Shown piece after piece: positions 33,430 through 43,902 of a stretch of 64,000 nucleotides of DNA (within the stretch, counting starts at the first letter, position 1; each line of letters starts with the position of its first letter). Origin of the DNA: Viridothelium virens (Eukaryota > Ascomycota > Dothideomycetes > Trypetheliales > Trypetheliaceae). The notes beneath the pieces were generated by a model, which did not search any database, was not told the DNA's origin, and saw only the letters and a program-made list of their open reading frames with translations. The stretch covers positions 496,001 to 560,000 of the forward strand of contig ML991772.1 in assembly GCA_010094025.1 (NCBI GenBank). Direction: 5' to 3'. The translations under genes and the position numbers were made by a program.

Positions 33430-35334
33430 ATGGCATTTGCTTTGGCTCTTCCCTGGCACGAGGGCGAACACCGTGCGCACGAGCTTCTACACGTGTACGA
33501 CATGGACAACCCGACACTCTCTTCCCTTGCCCCTCGTGCTGGCTATCGGCTTCAAAACGATCCTCTCCTTGCCATTGGCACCGTTGATGCGCAGAGTAGG
33601 CCATGGACAAGTGTGTGGGGAGGGAAGGCTGGATTTGCAAGGCCAATAGCACAGGATATCATTGGTGTGAAAACGGTTGTGGACGGGAAATTCGATCCTG
33701 TCGTTGAAGCCTTAGTTGGCGGGCCGGGGAGAATTGGTGGCCAGATTGTGAGAGAAGAGGGAAAAGGTAGGATGGTTAGTGGACTTTCGATGCACCTGGA
33801 TCAGAGACATAGATGGAAGCTGTATGGGCGAATGGTTGCTGGGGCACTGAGAAAGGGGTTAAATGCTGAAGAGAATCCAGAGGAGGTGGAAGCAGCTGGT
33901 GAAGAAGGCGGAGTGGGTGAGGTTCAACTAGTTGTGCATGTAGAACAAAGCTTAGGTATGCATCCTGACAGAGTTCACTCATCTGCTACCATTCATTTAG
34001 ATACTGACTCCAGAATAGGTAATTGTCCAAAGTATCTAAACCGAAAATCTATTACGGCTTCTACACCATCTCCAAAGCTCGTTTCGAGTGGCTCAATGCT
34101 TACCCACGAAGCAAGGAACTTGATATCTAAAGCAGATCTCTTCTTCTTATCCAGCTCAAACGCAGATGAAGATATGGACACAAATCATCGTGGTGGTCCT
34201 CCAGGATTTGTACGGATTCTAGACGACAAATCTTCTGGTACAGTCCTCGTTTGGCCTGAATATAGTGGCAACCGCTTGTACCAGTCATTAGGCAATCTTC
34301 TGACAACACCCAAAGCTGGTATCACATTTCCGGACTTTGAAACCGGCGATGCCCTATACGTAACCGGCGATACCGAAATCCTCACCGGCAAAGATGCTTC
34401 ATCCTTAATGCCGCGCTCCAATCTCCTCGTCAAACTTGTGATTACAGACTCAAGACTTGTCAAAGAAAGCCTTCCATTCCGTGGTGAACCAATCGAACGC
34501 TCGCCTTACAATCCGAACGTCCGCCCTTTAGTCACGGAATCAAATACGGCTGCATCTCTCCAAAATGAGAGCGCTTCAACTGCAACACTTATTTCGCAAA
34601 CCTCTCTCACCCCAACTATATCACAGTTTCGCTTCAGCATGACCAATCCTGCAGCCTATACATCGGGCCAATGGGTTGCGATGGATTTTTCGGAAGAATT
34701 GGGCATGGGCTATAGTCACATGCGAGACGATGATCCAAGGAGTCTGAATGATGACTTTGTAAGGACGTTCACGGTGTCAAGTCCGCCGCCACCCCCGCAG
34801 GGCGAGAAACACGACGAATTTGACATTACAATCAGAAGAGTCGGTCCTGTTACCGATTTCCTGTTCGGACAGGAGAGACCGGGATTGGAAGTTCCTCTCA
34901 AAGGATTCGGTGGAGATTTTAGTATCCAACCCCCGCAAGAGGCGGACGAGGTTATTCCTTTCGTTGCTGGAGGTGTTGGGATCACACCACTGCTCGCGCA
35001 AATGGAAGAAACAGACATTCAGAGAATCCGACTGTTCTGGACTCTGCAGAATACAGATGCAAATATTGTGGTTGACACATTGGAGAAGCATTCACATATT
35101 GCACCTCGAACAACTGTGTTTCTGACGGGGCAGAGTGCGACAGGACAAGAAGATGAGGTGCAGAAAATAGGCAAACTTGGTGCAAAATGCCTCGCCCGGC
35201 GGATGAGAAAGGAGGATCTCGACGTGAAGGAACCCAATCCTGTTTGGTACTTATGCACGGGACCAGGCCTTCGGAATAGACTTCTTGAATGGTTGCAAGG
35301 CAAAAAGGTGGTCCACGAGGACTTCAACTTTTAG
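33430..35334 (+). CDS. PNPOx-like FMN-binding / ferredoxin-NADP-reductase fusion oxidoreductase
   Basis: The N-terminal ~330 residues match the pyridoxamine-phosphate-oxidase-like FMN-binding fold (YRLQNDPLLAIGTVD, TSVWGGKAGF, then SLGNCPKYLNRK and MLTHEARNLISKADLFFLSS). The C-terminal ~290 residues match an FNR-like reductase, with a flavin-binding strand VRTFTVSSPP and a nucleotide-binding VIPFVAGGVGITPLLAQ and LCTGPGL. It is therefore probably an NAD(P)H-dependent flavin enzyme; the substrate is unknown. The reading frame is open throughout, but bases 33956-34018 look like a 63-bp intron (GTATGC...ATAG). Its removal restores the family motif SLGNCPKYLN and gives 613 residues; retention would add 21 residues without a stop. 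Confidence 0.8.
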   Translation: MAFALALPWHEGEHRAHELLHVYDMDNPTLSSLAPRAGYRLQNDPLLAIGTVDAQSRPWTSVWGGKAGFARPIAQDIIGVKTVVDGKFDPVVEALVGGPGRIGGQIVREEGKGRMVSGLSMHLDQRHRWKLYGRMVAGALRKGLNAEENPEEVEAAGEEGGVGEVQLVVHVEQSLGMHPDRVHSSATIHLDTDSRIGNCPKYLNRKSITASTPSPKLVSSGSMLTHEARNLISKADLFFLSSSNADEDMDTNHRGGPPGFVRILDDKSSGTVLVWPEYSGNRLYQSLGNLLTTPKAGITFPDFETGDALYVTGDTEILTGKDASSLMPRSNLLVKLVITDSRLVKESLPFRGEPIERSPYNPNVRPLVTESNTAASLQNESASTATLISQTSLTPTISQFRFSMTNPAAYTSGQWVAMDFSEELGMGYSHMRDDDPRSLNDDFVRTFTVSSPPPPPQGEKHDEFDITIRRVGPVTDFLFGQERPGLEVPLKGFGGDFSIQPPQEADEVIPFVAGGVGITPLLAQMEETDIQRIRLFWTLQNTDANIVVDTLEKHSHIAPRTTVFLTGQSATGQEDEVQKIGKLGAKCLARRMRKEDLDVKEPNPVWYLCTGPGLRNRLLEWLQGKKVVHEDFNF

Positions 35335-37133
35335 ACTCAAGTGTTATCGCGCGAATGAAGTAGTGTATGTATAAAGCTTTTGTGAAAATTAGATACTTAC
35401 CGAAATTTTTAATGTAATGGCAGCCGCTCTAAATTAGCAGAGAACAGAATGCTTAAGAAATACCAAGTGTGCGAGTTCCTTTTGCCTTTGTAGCCATGCT
35501 TCTTGCCAAGGAAGCGGCTTCGTCATCCGCACTTTGAATCGAGTTCACCACGCGAATGACAGCATAGCTAGATCGCAAATGCAGCTAGAGGATTTGGAAT
35601 AGAGGGATGGGTGGTCTGTCATGTGTACTGAGTGAAGAGTCCGTAATGCGGGCTCAATGTCGCCGCCGGAAATGCCGATAAACATACCACGGACGAGTGT
35701 TGAAGCATTAAGCTGCATCACTAAGGGCAGTGAATTGTCCGAAAAAGGCATTAACCTGCAGACAATCTCGAGTTAGCAGCACATTCTATTCATAACAGCC
35801 AGACAGTTTCGGGCTTATGCGAGACATGAGAAGGACGAGGGCTGGCTTTGTCGCAAAGCGGTTCCGAGCAGACGTGGAAATGGAGCAATGTCGTATTGAT
35901 TGACATCTTGGCGAGGTGAGAAGCCTATCAATAGACCAAAACAGACTACGGTGGGTGTCGGAGCGACATCCAGCAGACGACAAAACCGTCGTTCAAATTC
36001 TATCCAAACGAAAAGTACGTAGGGAGAGTCCACGCAGGTCGAGGCACAATAATTTTCATCAATGCTTGGCTGATATCACGTCCTCTGTATACGTTCTATG
36101 AGACATCCACGCGCTTGGAGTTCTGATCGATCCAGGGCTGCGTACGGAGTACGGAATATTATCTCCTCGTGCAATTTACGCTCTCGCCCTCTACTCAGTG
36201 CAAAGAGATGCTAGGACGCCAGAGCCACGGTCGATTCCGGTGGCGCAGTTTATTCTGGCCGCAGGATGACGCGTGCCTTGCCAGGGCAAGAGAAATGGCT
36301 TGTTTCTGCCGAACAGCCGCCGCCTCTGCCGCCCAATCAATCTACGCAGATGGGCATTCAAGATTCCAGAAAGAGACTGGCTTGAAGAATCGGGGACCTG
36401 GAGCAGCTGGGAGAGAAATGTCCGAAGAGCACTATGCCTAGTTCGAAGCATAATTAACAGCCAACGGCTTGTATCGGGTCCAAAGTGGATAAGAAATCTC
36501 ACTGGTGACTGGCTTTCGATTGCCACAGTCCGCCGTCCACAGCCCCCAGATCCCTTGTATGGGTCACGGAATACAGGGGCTTCAGCAAGTTGTTGTGCCA
36601 GTCACGCCTTCCACTTTCTATACCATCATTATTCCCCAGCGACGTCGCGATCTCGTACATTTCTTTCTCTGCATTTTCCTTGAATAGCATACCGTTGTGT
36701 CGACCTAGAGAATTTGTTTCGGGAGCATCTGCGCATTCGTGGACCACGATTCGAGGTGCCGAAATCGCTCCGGGTCCCTGCGTCATCCCTGTTCCTTCTG
36801 CGAACCCCCCGGTCGAAAGTCATCCCTTTACCTAGTACCACCCTTTTCCACCACTCTCTTCTTGCAACCGCTGGCTACGCCTCACCTATCCGATCTCCTG
36901 TACCGTTATCTGTCGCTGTCGCTGTGTCCAGATCTCTCTTTCTCGCAGCTCGTCTGGTGCTTCGCCTTGTACCTGGGCCATTCCGATCTTTTTGTAAACA
37001 CCGACAAACAAGAAGCGCCACCACGACATTCACAGGCACGCTTCTGGAGACTCCTCGCTTGGCCGACACAGCAATTGAGCTGGGCACTGTAGGGACATCC
37101 AAGTCCTTCCAGTAGCCCTGTCCCTTCTTTTGT
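35335..37133. other. Long leader / promoter region upstream of KRE6
   Basis: This 1.8-kb gap lies between two same-strand genes. The final 500 bases are pyrimidine-rich with several short ORFs and could be a long 5' leader of the KRE6/SKN1 gene. None of the ORFs has a recognisable domain. Confidence 0.4.
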
Positions 37134-39464
37134 ATGCCGTTCCCCTTATCGTCACCTACCTCCCCGACCTCCCCGACTACTCCGACTGCGAGAGAAACTC
37201 CACATCTTCGACTCAATTCAGGCCAAGACGATCTTCTCAACATGGACTCGAGCGAGCTTGGTTTTGGCCAGCAAAGACCCGGAACAGCAAGACAGCCATC
37301 GCAACGGTCACTCGTCCCTCAGCAAGAACAACGACCAGGGACTGCACCCTCGATGCAACGGCAGGGCTCCTCTAATAGCGTGTACAACTCGAATGTGCCA
37401 GCGGAGTCGAGTGATCTGCTATTGCCTCCCAGCAGATCACGGCCTTCGAGAAGGTTTCGAGATGACTTGTCACCAGTGCGATCGCCAAGCGAAGCTGGCT
37501 TTTCCTCGCGGCGGACGAGTTGGACTTCAGAGGGCAGTCGAGATAGCAAATACGGGCCTTTCGCCTCACCCTTTGACGACTCGAGAGCGCCATCAAGAGC
37601 TGGAAGCGACGACGAAGGGGTGAACACGCAAACGGTATCGGAAAAATACAATATCTTGCCCTCGGCAGGTTTGCTGCTGTTCCCAGAGGACGTGGAAAAG
37701 GACGACTATCTGCACAACCCAGACCCAAACGAGAAAGAAAAACTGCACATGCGAGACTGTTTTTCGAAAAGAGGGTTTGTAAACGTTGGTGGACTGGTGG
37801 TTCTCATTGGTGGGATTCTGGTGCTTTTCATCGCCTATCCAATCTTGTATGTTACCTATTGGAGTGGTTGCACGAAACATCGACTGACTTTTGCCAGGAC
37901 CTTCGTTCAGAGAACTATCAACCCGGGAGGAAATGCGTGCTCGTCAAATCCGGATTGTCTCTCTGACAAAATGCCCCTAATGAACAACATCAGGAGAGGC
38001 TTAATCGATCCAGACACACCGAAGTCTGCGATGACCCGGAAGTCGCATGGTGGAAAGTCGCAAACGCTGGTGGTATGGTGATCATGTCAGAATGCCCACG
38101 AATTGTACCACTAACTCGATTAGTTTTCCGACGAATTCAACGATGACGGGAGAACATTCTACGATGGAGATGACCCCTACTTCCAAGGTGTTGATCTTTG
38201 GTATGGTGTGACGATGGACTTGGAGGTTCGAAAGCATCTCATTCAGTCTATTCCCATGATGAAAGCTAATATTTCCGTTAGTGGTATGATCCAGATGCAA
38301 TCACTACTCAAGATGGTACCTTGAACCTTCTCTTCTCCGCATTTGAGAATCACAACCTGAATTATCGCTCTGGAATGCTACAGTCATGGAATAAGATGTG
38401 TTTCAAGGGCGGTTATATGGAAGCAGCAATTTCCCTTCCAGGCAGCGGTGCAGTAGAAGGATTCTGGCCCGGCTTTTGGTCCATGGGCAATCTTGGACGC
38501 CCTGGATATGCTGCTTCAACTGATGGTATGTGGCCTTACAGCTATCACGATGAGTGCGATGCAGGTATTACGGCAAATCAAAGCGATCCTGATGGACTCA
38601 ATGCGCTTCCTGGAATGAGGCTGCCTGCCTGCACTTGCTCCGGCGAAGATCATCCCAGTCCTGGAAACTCTCGGAGCGCGCCAGAAATCGATGCCCTCGA
38701 AGCCAGTGTCAGTCAGCTGGGCGCTGGCAACTACGTGGGTTCAGTTTCGCAGAGTTGTCAAATCGCACCATTCGATACTTTCTACCAGCCCAATACAGGT
38801 GAGTTTTTTCCACGGGCTATGCTCTAATCTAGAATACATGACTCATGTTGACCCAAACATAGATTATATGGAGCTTTACGACACAAGTCTCACGGCTGTA
38901 AACGTGTATCAGGGTGGTGTGTACCAACAGGCGATTTCGCTGATCACATGGCTGAACAATGACTGGTATAATGGAAAACAATATCAAAAGTACGCCTTTG
39001 AATACGAGCCGGGGGAGACGGGATATATCACTTGGTATGTCGGCGACAGTCCAACTTGGACACTTGATGCTCGCGCCATTGGTCCCAACGGCAACATTGG
39101 ACAGAGAACCATTCCGCAGGAACCCATGGCAATCATTGCCAACTTGGGCATGAGTAATGGCTTCTCGTCTATCGACATGACTGGCATTGGTAAACTACTG
39201 CCAGCTACGATGCGCTTGGATTACATCCGAATCTATCAAGATGACGACAATCCAAGCGTATCTTGTGATCCTCCCGGATATCCTACAACTGACTACATTG
39301 CTAATCACCCTGAGCTGTACAAAAATCCCAACATTACCTTACTGTAAGCATTAACTTGCTTTTGCGCCTTCATTCTTTCTATGACTAATGATCCTCATAG
39401 GTCGGAATCGAAATTTTCGTGGCCGAAGAATTCACTCGTTCATGGCTGCAGTGGAGATTCGTAA
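37134..39464 (+). CDS. KRE6: KRE6/SKN1 family beta-1,6-glucan synthesis protein (GH16-like)
   Basis: KRE6/SKN1 proteins are type II secretory-pathway membrane proteins needed for beta-1,6-glucan in the cell wall. Six exons are read: 37134-37846, 37898-38072, 38124-38225, 38282-38798, 38863-39343 and 39401-39464, giving 683 residues. A Ser/Pro-rich cytosolic tail of about 215 residues precedes one membrane segment ([20 protein letters not shown]). The luminal domain has [20 protein letters not shown] across a splice, [39 protein letters not shown] and the GH16-type acidic motif EIDALEA. All five introns are 51-64 bp GT-AG and phase-consistent; two carry CTAAC- or CTAAT-like branch sites. Confidence 0.95.
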
Positions 39465-40254
39465 CTGATCTTCATGACCGTGGGTCGTCTCAGCTCCATG
39501 ATTAAACGACGAAATCGGTCAGTTACATGGCATATTCGACGATACGTGAAACGGCCTCCGATACACGCCCTGCCACACAATCAAAGCGCATCTAAAAACA
39601 CGAAAGTCAAACACGATCTCAAATTCTGCAGTGTGACATTGCATGCATATCTCCCTCGGCGTTACACTCGGCGCTCATTTGGTCACCTGGCTATTTATCA
39701 ACCTATCACATTTACACGGCGCCCTCGGAAAATCTAGGTCTTTCAAGGCATTCCGCAATGGACGTCCCTTTAGTCCTTTTTGGATCGAACTTCTATGGCG
39801 GGCTTGACAATTTGCCTCTTTTGCTTCAACCTTTGTTTATTGCATCACCTCATACCTTCTAAGCGTTTGGCATCATCCTTTTATTGAAGAGATCTCAGTT
39901 GCTTAACTGAGATCACTGCCTCTGTCAATACTCCGCATTCTTTTCCTTTCTCGTGTCTATATTTACCAAGGAGAGGCTCTTTTACTTATCGTTCTCCGCC
40001 TCCTACCGTTCCTTACATATCGCGGACTGGTGGGTTGGGCTGGCCTGAGCTCCACCACAGTCGTTCTTTGTTTTCAATTTTTACTATCGGGGTCCGGGCT
40101 GTCAAGATTTGTTTACGGCCCGTTACTGATACAAAGAATGTGGCTTATAGAATACTGGACTGCATACAAAGCTGGGGACTTGGTTGGATACTATCAGGAG
40201 TAGGATATGATATGGGCGTTTGTACGATCTAATATTTAGTATCAACCGGCTTTG

Positions 40255-40282
40255 CGTATTCCCTCTGTTAAATGGGAATACG
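40255..40282. repeat. Perfect 9-bp inverted repeat (hairpin)
   Basis: CGTATTCCC at 40255-40263 and GGGAATACG at 40274-40282 pair perfectly around a 10-base loop. This could form an RNA or DNA hairpin. It lies about 790 bases past the KRE6 stop. Confidence 0.6.
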
Positions 40283-40362
40283 GAATGCTGAATTAATGAA
40301 TGATTCAATATTTCGATTAATTTGACCACGTGAATTGTTTGGGGAAAAATTCAAGCATTCCG
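40281..40362. repeat. Imperfect inverted repeat, 82-bp MITE-like unit
   Basis: The left arm CGGAATGCTGAATT (40281-40294) and right arm AATTCAAGCATTCCG (ending 40362) are inverted copies apart from one extra base. The enclosed sequence is AT-rich and non-coding. It overlaps the previous hairpin by two bases. It may be a small MITE-like element or a chance structure; no target-site duplication is evident. Confidence 0.4.
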
Positions 40363-40911
40363 CGAGGTAACTTTACGTGGTACCATTACTCATCGTGAAA
40401 ATGGGCCTTCTTTTTTTCTTTCTTTTTTTTCCCAAAAAAAGGAAAATAGAAAAGAAAAGAGCCAGTTGTGGGAATAATCACCGATCGTACAAAGTCGGCC
40501 ATGATCGGAAGAATCACTGACGTGTTTGAACTGTTCTTCATTGCAAAGGTTGGCTGGGCTTACAACATAACCAATGTGATGAAGTCTTGAAGACATGTGA
40601 AGCGTGCTTGCCGATCTTTGACGCAGCAATTAGCATGATAGACAAAAATGCAGTCGCATAGCATACTTCATAATAACGTAAAGTCAGTGGACCTTAGACC
40701 TCCAAGTTAGCCAACAATGCCTATGAGGAGCCCACCATCGTGCTCGTGCACCCATCCATCTCCCACTAAACTAACCTATCAAAGAGCCGCCCGCCCAATT
40801 AAAGGCGTAGATATCCAAGCCTGCCTTAAAATTCCAAATTTATACAAGATCCAAGAGAAAGGTTTGACACGTGTGTTCGCTTCTTCATCATCAACATCAT
40901 CATCGTCGTCA

Positions 40912-43902
40912 TCAGATAACAATATACTCGCCATCCACCCTATCCATCGCCTTCCTCCACCTAAACGCCTGCGCCCCCAACCTATCCAGCCCACCCGTCC
41001 TCATCCCCCCCAACCCCGCCATCCCCCCCCCCAACCCAAACCCACCCATCACATCCGCCTTCGGGCCCAACCCCCCCACAAATCCCTCCACCCCATCCAA
41101 AAACCCACCAATACCACCAGCACCACCCCCATCCGCCCCCCCCCCCCCCCCGCCCAACCCCCCCACAAATCCCTCCACCCCATCCAAAAACCCACCAATA
41201 CCACCAGCACCACCCCCATCCGCCCCCTCCCCACCAACCCCCACCCCTGCCATCGCATCATCCTCCGCCCACACCCTTTCCAAGACCTCCAACCCACTGA
41301 GGTTATTGAAGAAGCCGCTCTCGCGCTGAATCTCGACACAGCGCTCCCGCACCAGCTGGCGCTGCGCCTCGCCGACACACTCCGTCCCCACGATGAACAG
41401 CGGCCAGAGCAGGAACTTCAAGACGCACGAGGACGCGTCGATGGTCGCGATGTGGTCGAGGGCGGCGGCGACGAGGCCTGCGAAGTTCGGCGCGGAGGAG
41501 GGGAGAGAGGGGTAGGCGAGGCGCTCGGTGTAGAGGAGTGCGGCGAGACGGAAGGATTCGTTGATGTGCAGGAGGGCGCGTTGGGAGGGGGAGGGCGATG
41601 CAGAGGATAGTGAGGAGAGCCCGCCGAGGTTGCTGCTGCTGCTGGCGGCGTAGGAGGAGGAGGTGGTGGAGGACGCGGAGAGGGGGGAGAGCGGGGAGGG
41701 CGCGTCGGCGGCGGGGATCGTCGTGCTGTCTAGTGACCAGGATTGCAGGCGTGATCGGATGTCTTGCCATTCGCGCCAGAATTCGTGGCGGTTGTCGGGG
41801 TTGGGGTGGTGCTGGTTGGAGGTGGGGTTTGATGGGGAAGAGGAGAGGTCGGAAGGGGAAGAGGCAGAGGGAGGGAATTCGGAGGTCGGCGTTGAGCACA
41901 TGGGAGTGCCCCAGCCGTTGCCATCGAGGCGGTCGAAGTTCAGGCTGTAGTAGTCGGTGGCTTCTTTCTTGTCTTTTTTGAGGGACAAAGGCGCGGGGGT
42001 GGGCTGCGGAGTGCGTTCGTTGAACTCTTCTATCTTGACCGGTCTGTTCTGGCTGAGAAGGTTGAGCCTCCCAAGTCTGGCGATCAGTTTAAAGAGCCGG
42101 CCTTCGCAACCAGACAGATGTTCAAGTGATCCGAGATTTTGAGAATAGTCCAGCATGTCAAGGCTAGCACTCTGAATTTGTGTTTCCCGGTCATTGACGG
42201 TTGAAGTCATGACATCGAACCAGGCAAAGAACATTTCGATCCATCCAATGAAATTGGACTGGAGACCACTTTCTCGCATGCTGAGAAGTTTTTGTACACC
42301 TGCGAGCTGAGTCTTGAATTTGGAGAAGCCGCTATCGGATACATGGAATAGACACAATATCAGAAGCGTGGCCAGCACAGCATCATCCCTGGCTCGAGAT
42401 GGATCCGCAAGTTGAGCATTCAACATGTTGATAGATGCGGCCTTGTAATGGAGCTCTTCAGGCGTAGGATCACCATGCACTTTTCGATTTTCCTGCGCCG
42501 CGTATTTGGAAGTCCCTTGTGTAGCTGGAAAGGGGTTCTGCTGTTCAAAGCCAAGTAATGCCGTTTCCTTGCCACCGCGCATGCGAATGTTGTTCACAAC
42601 AAGTGCTGAGATGGCGTTCTGGAGCCCCTCATTTGTCATGGCCAGATGCAACACCTGCGAACGGTATGGATTATCCGAACCGTCAAAGGCGACCAAGACG
42701 GAGCAAATGTGCTTGGAATAATAATCCAGCAGGAACTGCGTCCGGGGAGACAAATGAAAGAGATTTGTAGGCATCGCATTGCGCGGTAACAGGGACATGG
42801 AGTTCTCAGAGAAGTTCGCTCCATCCTCTTGCTTCTGATTTTCGTCAACATTGGGGCCGTAGAAACCAAGGTGGAGACCATCCGTACTCATCTGCATACT
42901 GTTCATGTCCGAGCTATAGAGCAAGTCTGATAAGCTCGCTGCGCCGACTGATCCGGGATGCATTTGATTTTGAGCATTGTCCGGAAATTCTTGCATTGGT
43001 TGTGTGGCTGGAACGTTGGCAGCTGCCACATTCAGCTGATCGGCAAACGATACAGGAGGACCATCACCAAACGGGAGGCTTTCATTTGAGTCCATCGAGC
43101 TGGGCTGATTCGCATATGGATTCGAGTGCATGTTGAGCAATGGATCAACGAATGGAACATCACTTGGTGTGTGCGGGTATTCAACGGGAGATCCATAATT
43201 GCTATCCGTATAGGCGCTCAATGAACCAGTGGAGGCAGACAGAGGAGGCTCATCATAAACCGGCGAGAAGGATGTGTGTAGGTTGTGTAAAGAGGGATGT
43301 TGGAAAGGGTGACGCCGTTTCGGTGGCTCATGAGAGGAGCTATAATTTGCTAGATGTGCAGAAAATCCAGGCACCTGCCAGCCCTGTTGAAGTCCCGCCG
43401 AATTAGGAATTGGAATTGGATGTGTCGGGCTTGGGTTTGCGTTGATGAAATTATACTGCGGTGGATATGGAGGCGCAGAATTGGGAGCGGAAGTGGGAAT
43501 AGAGGTTGGCGTCGACCTCGTATCTATCGTCAAGCCTCTTGCAGCAGCCGAGACCTTAGCGACAGGCTTTTTACTTGCTGCGGACGCATCTCTGGTGTCA
43601 ATTGGGCTTGAAGTTGGCGTCGAAGTTGGAGATGGTTTCTTCGCCACTGGCAACGAGAGACCTCGCAGTTTTCCTCTACTGGCGACGCCCACACCCCAGG
43701 TCAAAGTGGTCTTATATCCTGAGCAGTCTTTGCCTTGCTCAATGCATTGCGTGCAGTATGGTCGTCTCCGATCACACTTGGCTCCACGTTTGCGGCAGGC
43801 GAAGCAGTCCTCGGTTGCTCCCGTTGTCGGCGCTCTTCTCCGCCGCTTTCGGGGTCCTTCAGCAGATGTGGCGGATTTCATGGTCTGAATGGATGACGCC
43901 AT
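40912..43902 (-). CDS. Large Zn2Cys6 regulator, acr-2-like
   Basis: This intronless frame encodes 996 residues. The N-terminal zinc cluster is CFACRKRGAKCDRRRPYC followed by TQCIEQGKDC, then SGYKTTLTWGVGVASRGKL, a combination I associate with acr-2 (Neurospora acriflavine sensitivity control) and relatives. A Pro/Ser-rich linker of about 290 residues leads to a helical fungal-regulator domain (LLDYYSKHICSVLVAFDG, AASINMLNAQLADPSRARD, LLILCLFHVSDSGFSKF). Near the C-terminus a Ser-rich spacer and WPLFIVGTECVGEAQRQLV fit the family. The last ~100 residues include a Gly-rich tandem duplication encoded by an 87-bp repeat and a 16-C run. Function beyond transcription control is not assigned. Confidence 0.82.
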   Translation of the reverse strand: MASSIQTMKSATSAEGPRKRRRRAPTTGATEDCFACRKRGAKCDRRRPYCTQCIEQGKDCSGYKTTLTWGVGVASRGKLRGLSLPVAKKPSPTSTPTSSPIDTRDASAASKKPVAKVSAAARGLTIDTRSTPTSIPTSAPNSAPPYPPQYNFINANPSPTHPIPIPNSAGLQQGWQVPGFSAHLANYSSSHEPPKRRHPFQHPSLHNLHTSFSPVYDEPPLSASTGSLSAYTDSNYGSPVEYPHTPSDVPFVDPLLNMHSNPYANQPSSMDSNESLPFGDGPPVSFADQLNVAAANVPATQPMQEFPDNAQNQMHPGSVGAASLSDLLYSSDMNSMQMSTDGLHLGFYGPNVDENQKQEDGANFSENSMSLLPRNAMPTNLFHLSPRTQFLLDYYSKHICSVLVAFDGSDNPYRSQVLHLAMTNEGLQNAISALVVNNIRMRGGKETALLGFEQQNPFPATQGTSKYAAQENRKVHGDPTPEELHYKAASINMLNAQLADPSRARDDAVLATLLILCLFHVSDSGFSKFKTQLAGVQKLLSMRESGLQSNFIGWIEMFFAWFDVMTSTVNDRETQIQSASLDMLDYSQNLGSLEHLSGCEGRLFKLIARLGRLNLLSQNRPVKIEEFNERTPQPTPAPLSLKKDKKEATDYYSLNFDRLDGNGWGTPMCSTPTSEFPPSASSPSDLSSSPSNPTSNQHHPNPDNRHEFWREWQDIRSRLQSWSLDSTTIPAADAPSPLSPLSASSTTSSSYAASSSSNLGGLSSLSSASPSPSQRALLHINESFRLAALLYTERLAYPSLPSSAPNFAGLVAAALDHIATIDASSCVLKFLLWPLFIVGTECVGEAQRQLVRERCVEIQRESGFFNNLSGLEVLERVWAEDDAMAGVGVGGEGADGGGAGGIGGFLDGVEGFVGGLGGGGGGADGGGAGGIGGFLDGVEGFVGGLGPKADVMGGFGLGGGMAGLGGMRTGGLDRLGAQAFRWRKAMDRVDGEYIVI
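41066..41227. repeat. 87-bp coding tandem duplication with C16 homopolymer
   Basis: Bases from 41066 and from 41153 are identical over about 75 bases, a repeat period of 87 bp (29 codons, so frame is kept). The copies are separated by a run of 16 C at 41136-41151. In the protein this gives two copies of ADGGGAGGIGGFLDG plus VEGFVGGLG. The identity suggests a recent duplication. Confidence 0.85.

Larger units (their letters stand above)
39465..40911. other. AT-rich convergent intergenic region with hairpins
   Basis: The 1.45-kb gap lies between convergent KRE6 (+) and the acr-2-like regulator (-). It is T-rich, contains two inverted repeats (listed separately) and a T-rich/A-rich pair near 40408-40460. 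No ORF is supported. Confidence 0.5.

Noticed and set aside
36273-37115. ORFs upstream of KRE6 that might be a separate gene
   Set aside because: They are low-complexity, several begin with non-ATG codons, and they fit a long pyrimidine-rich 5' leader better.
41598-41981. Arg- and Gly-rich plus-strand ORFs opposite the acr-2-like gene
   Set aside because: They are antisense shadows produced by GC-rich codons of the regulator.
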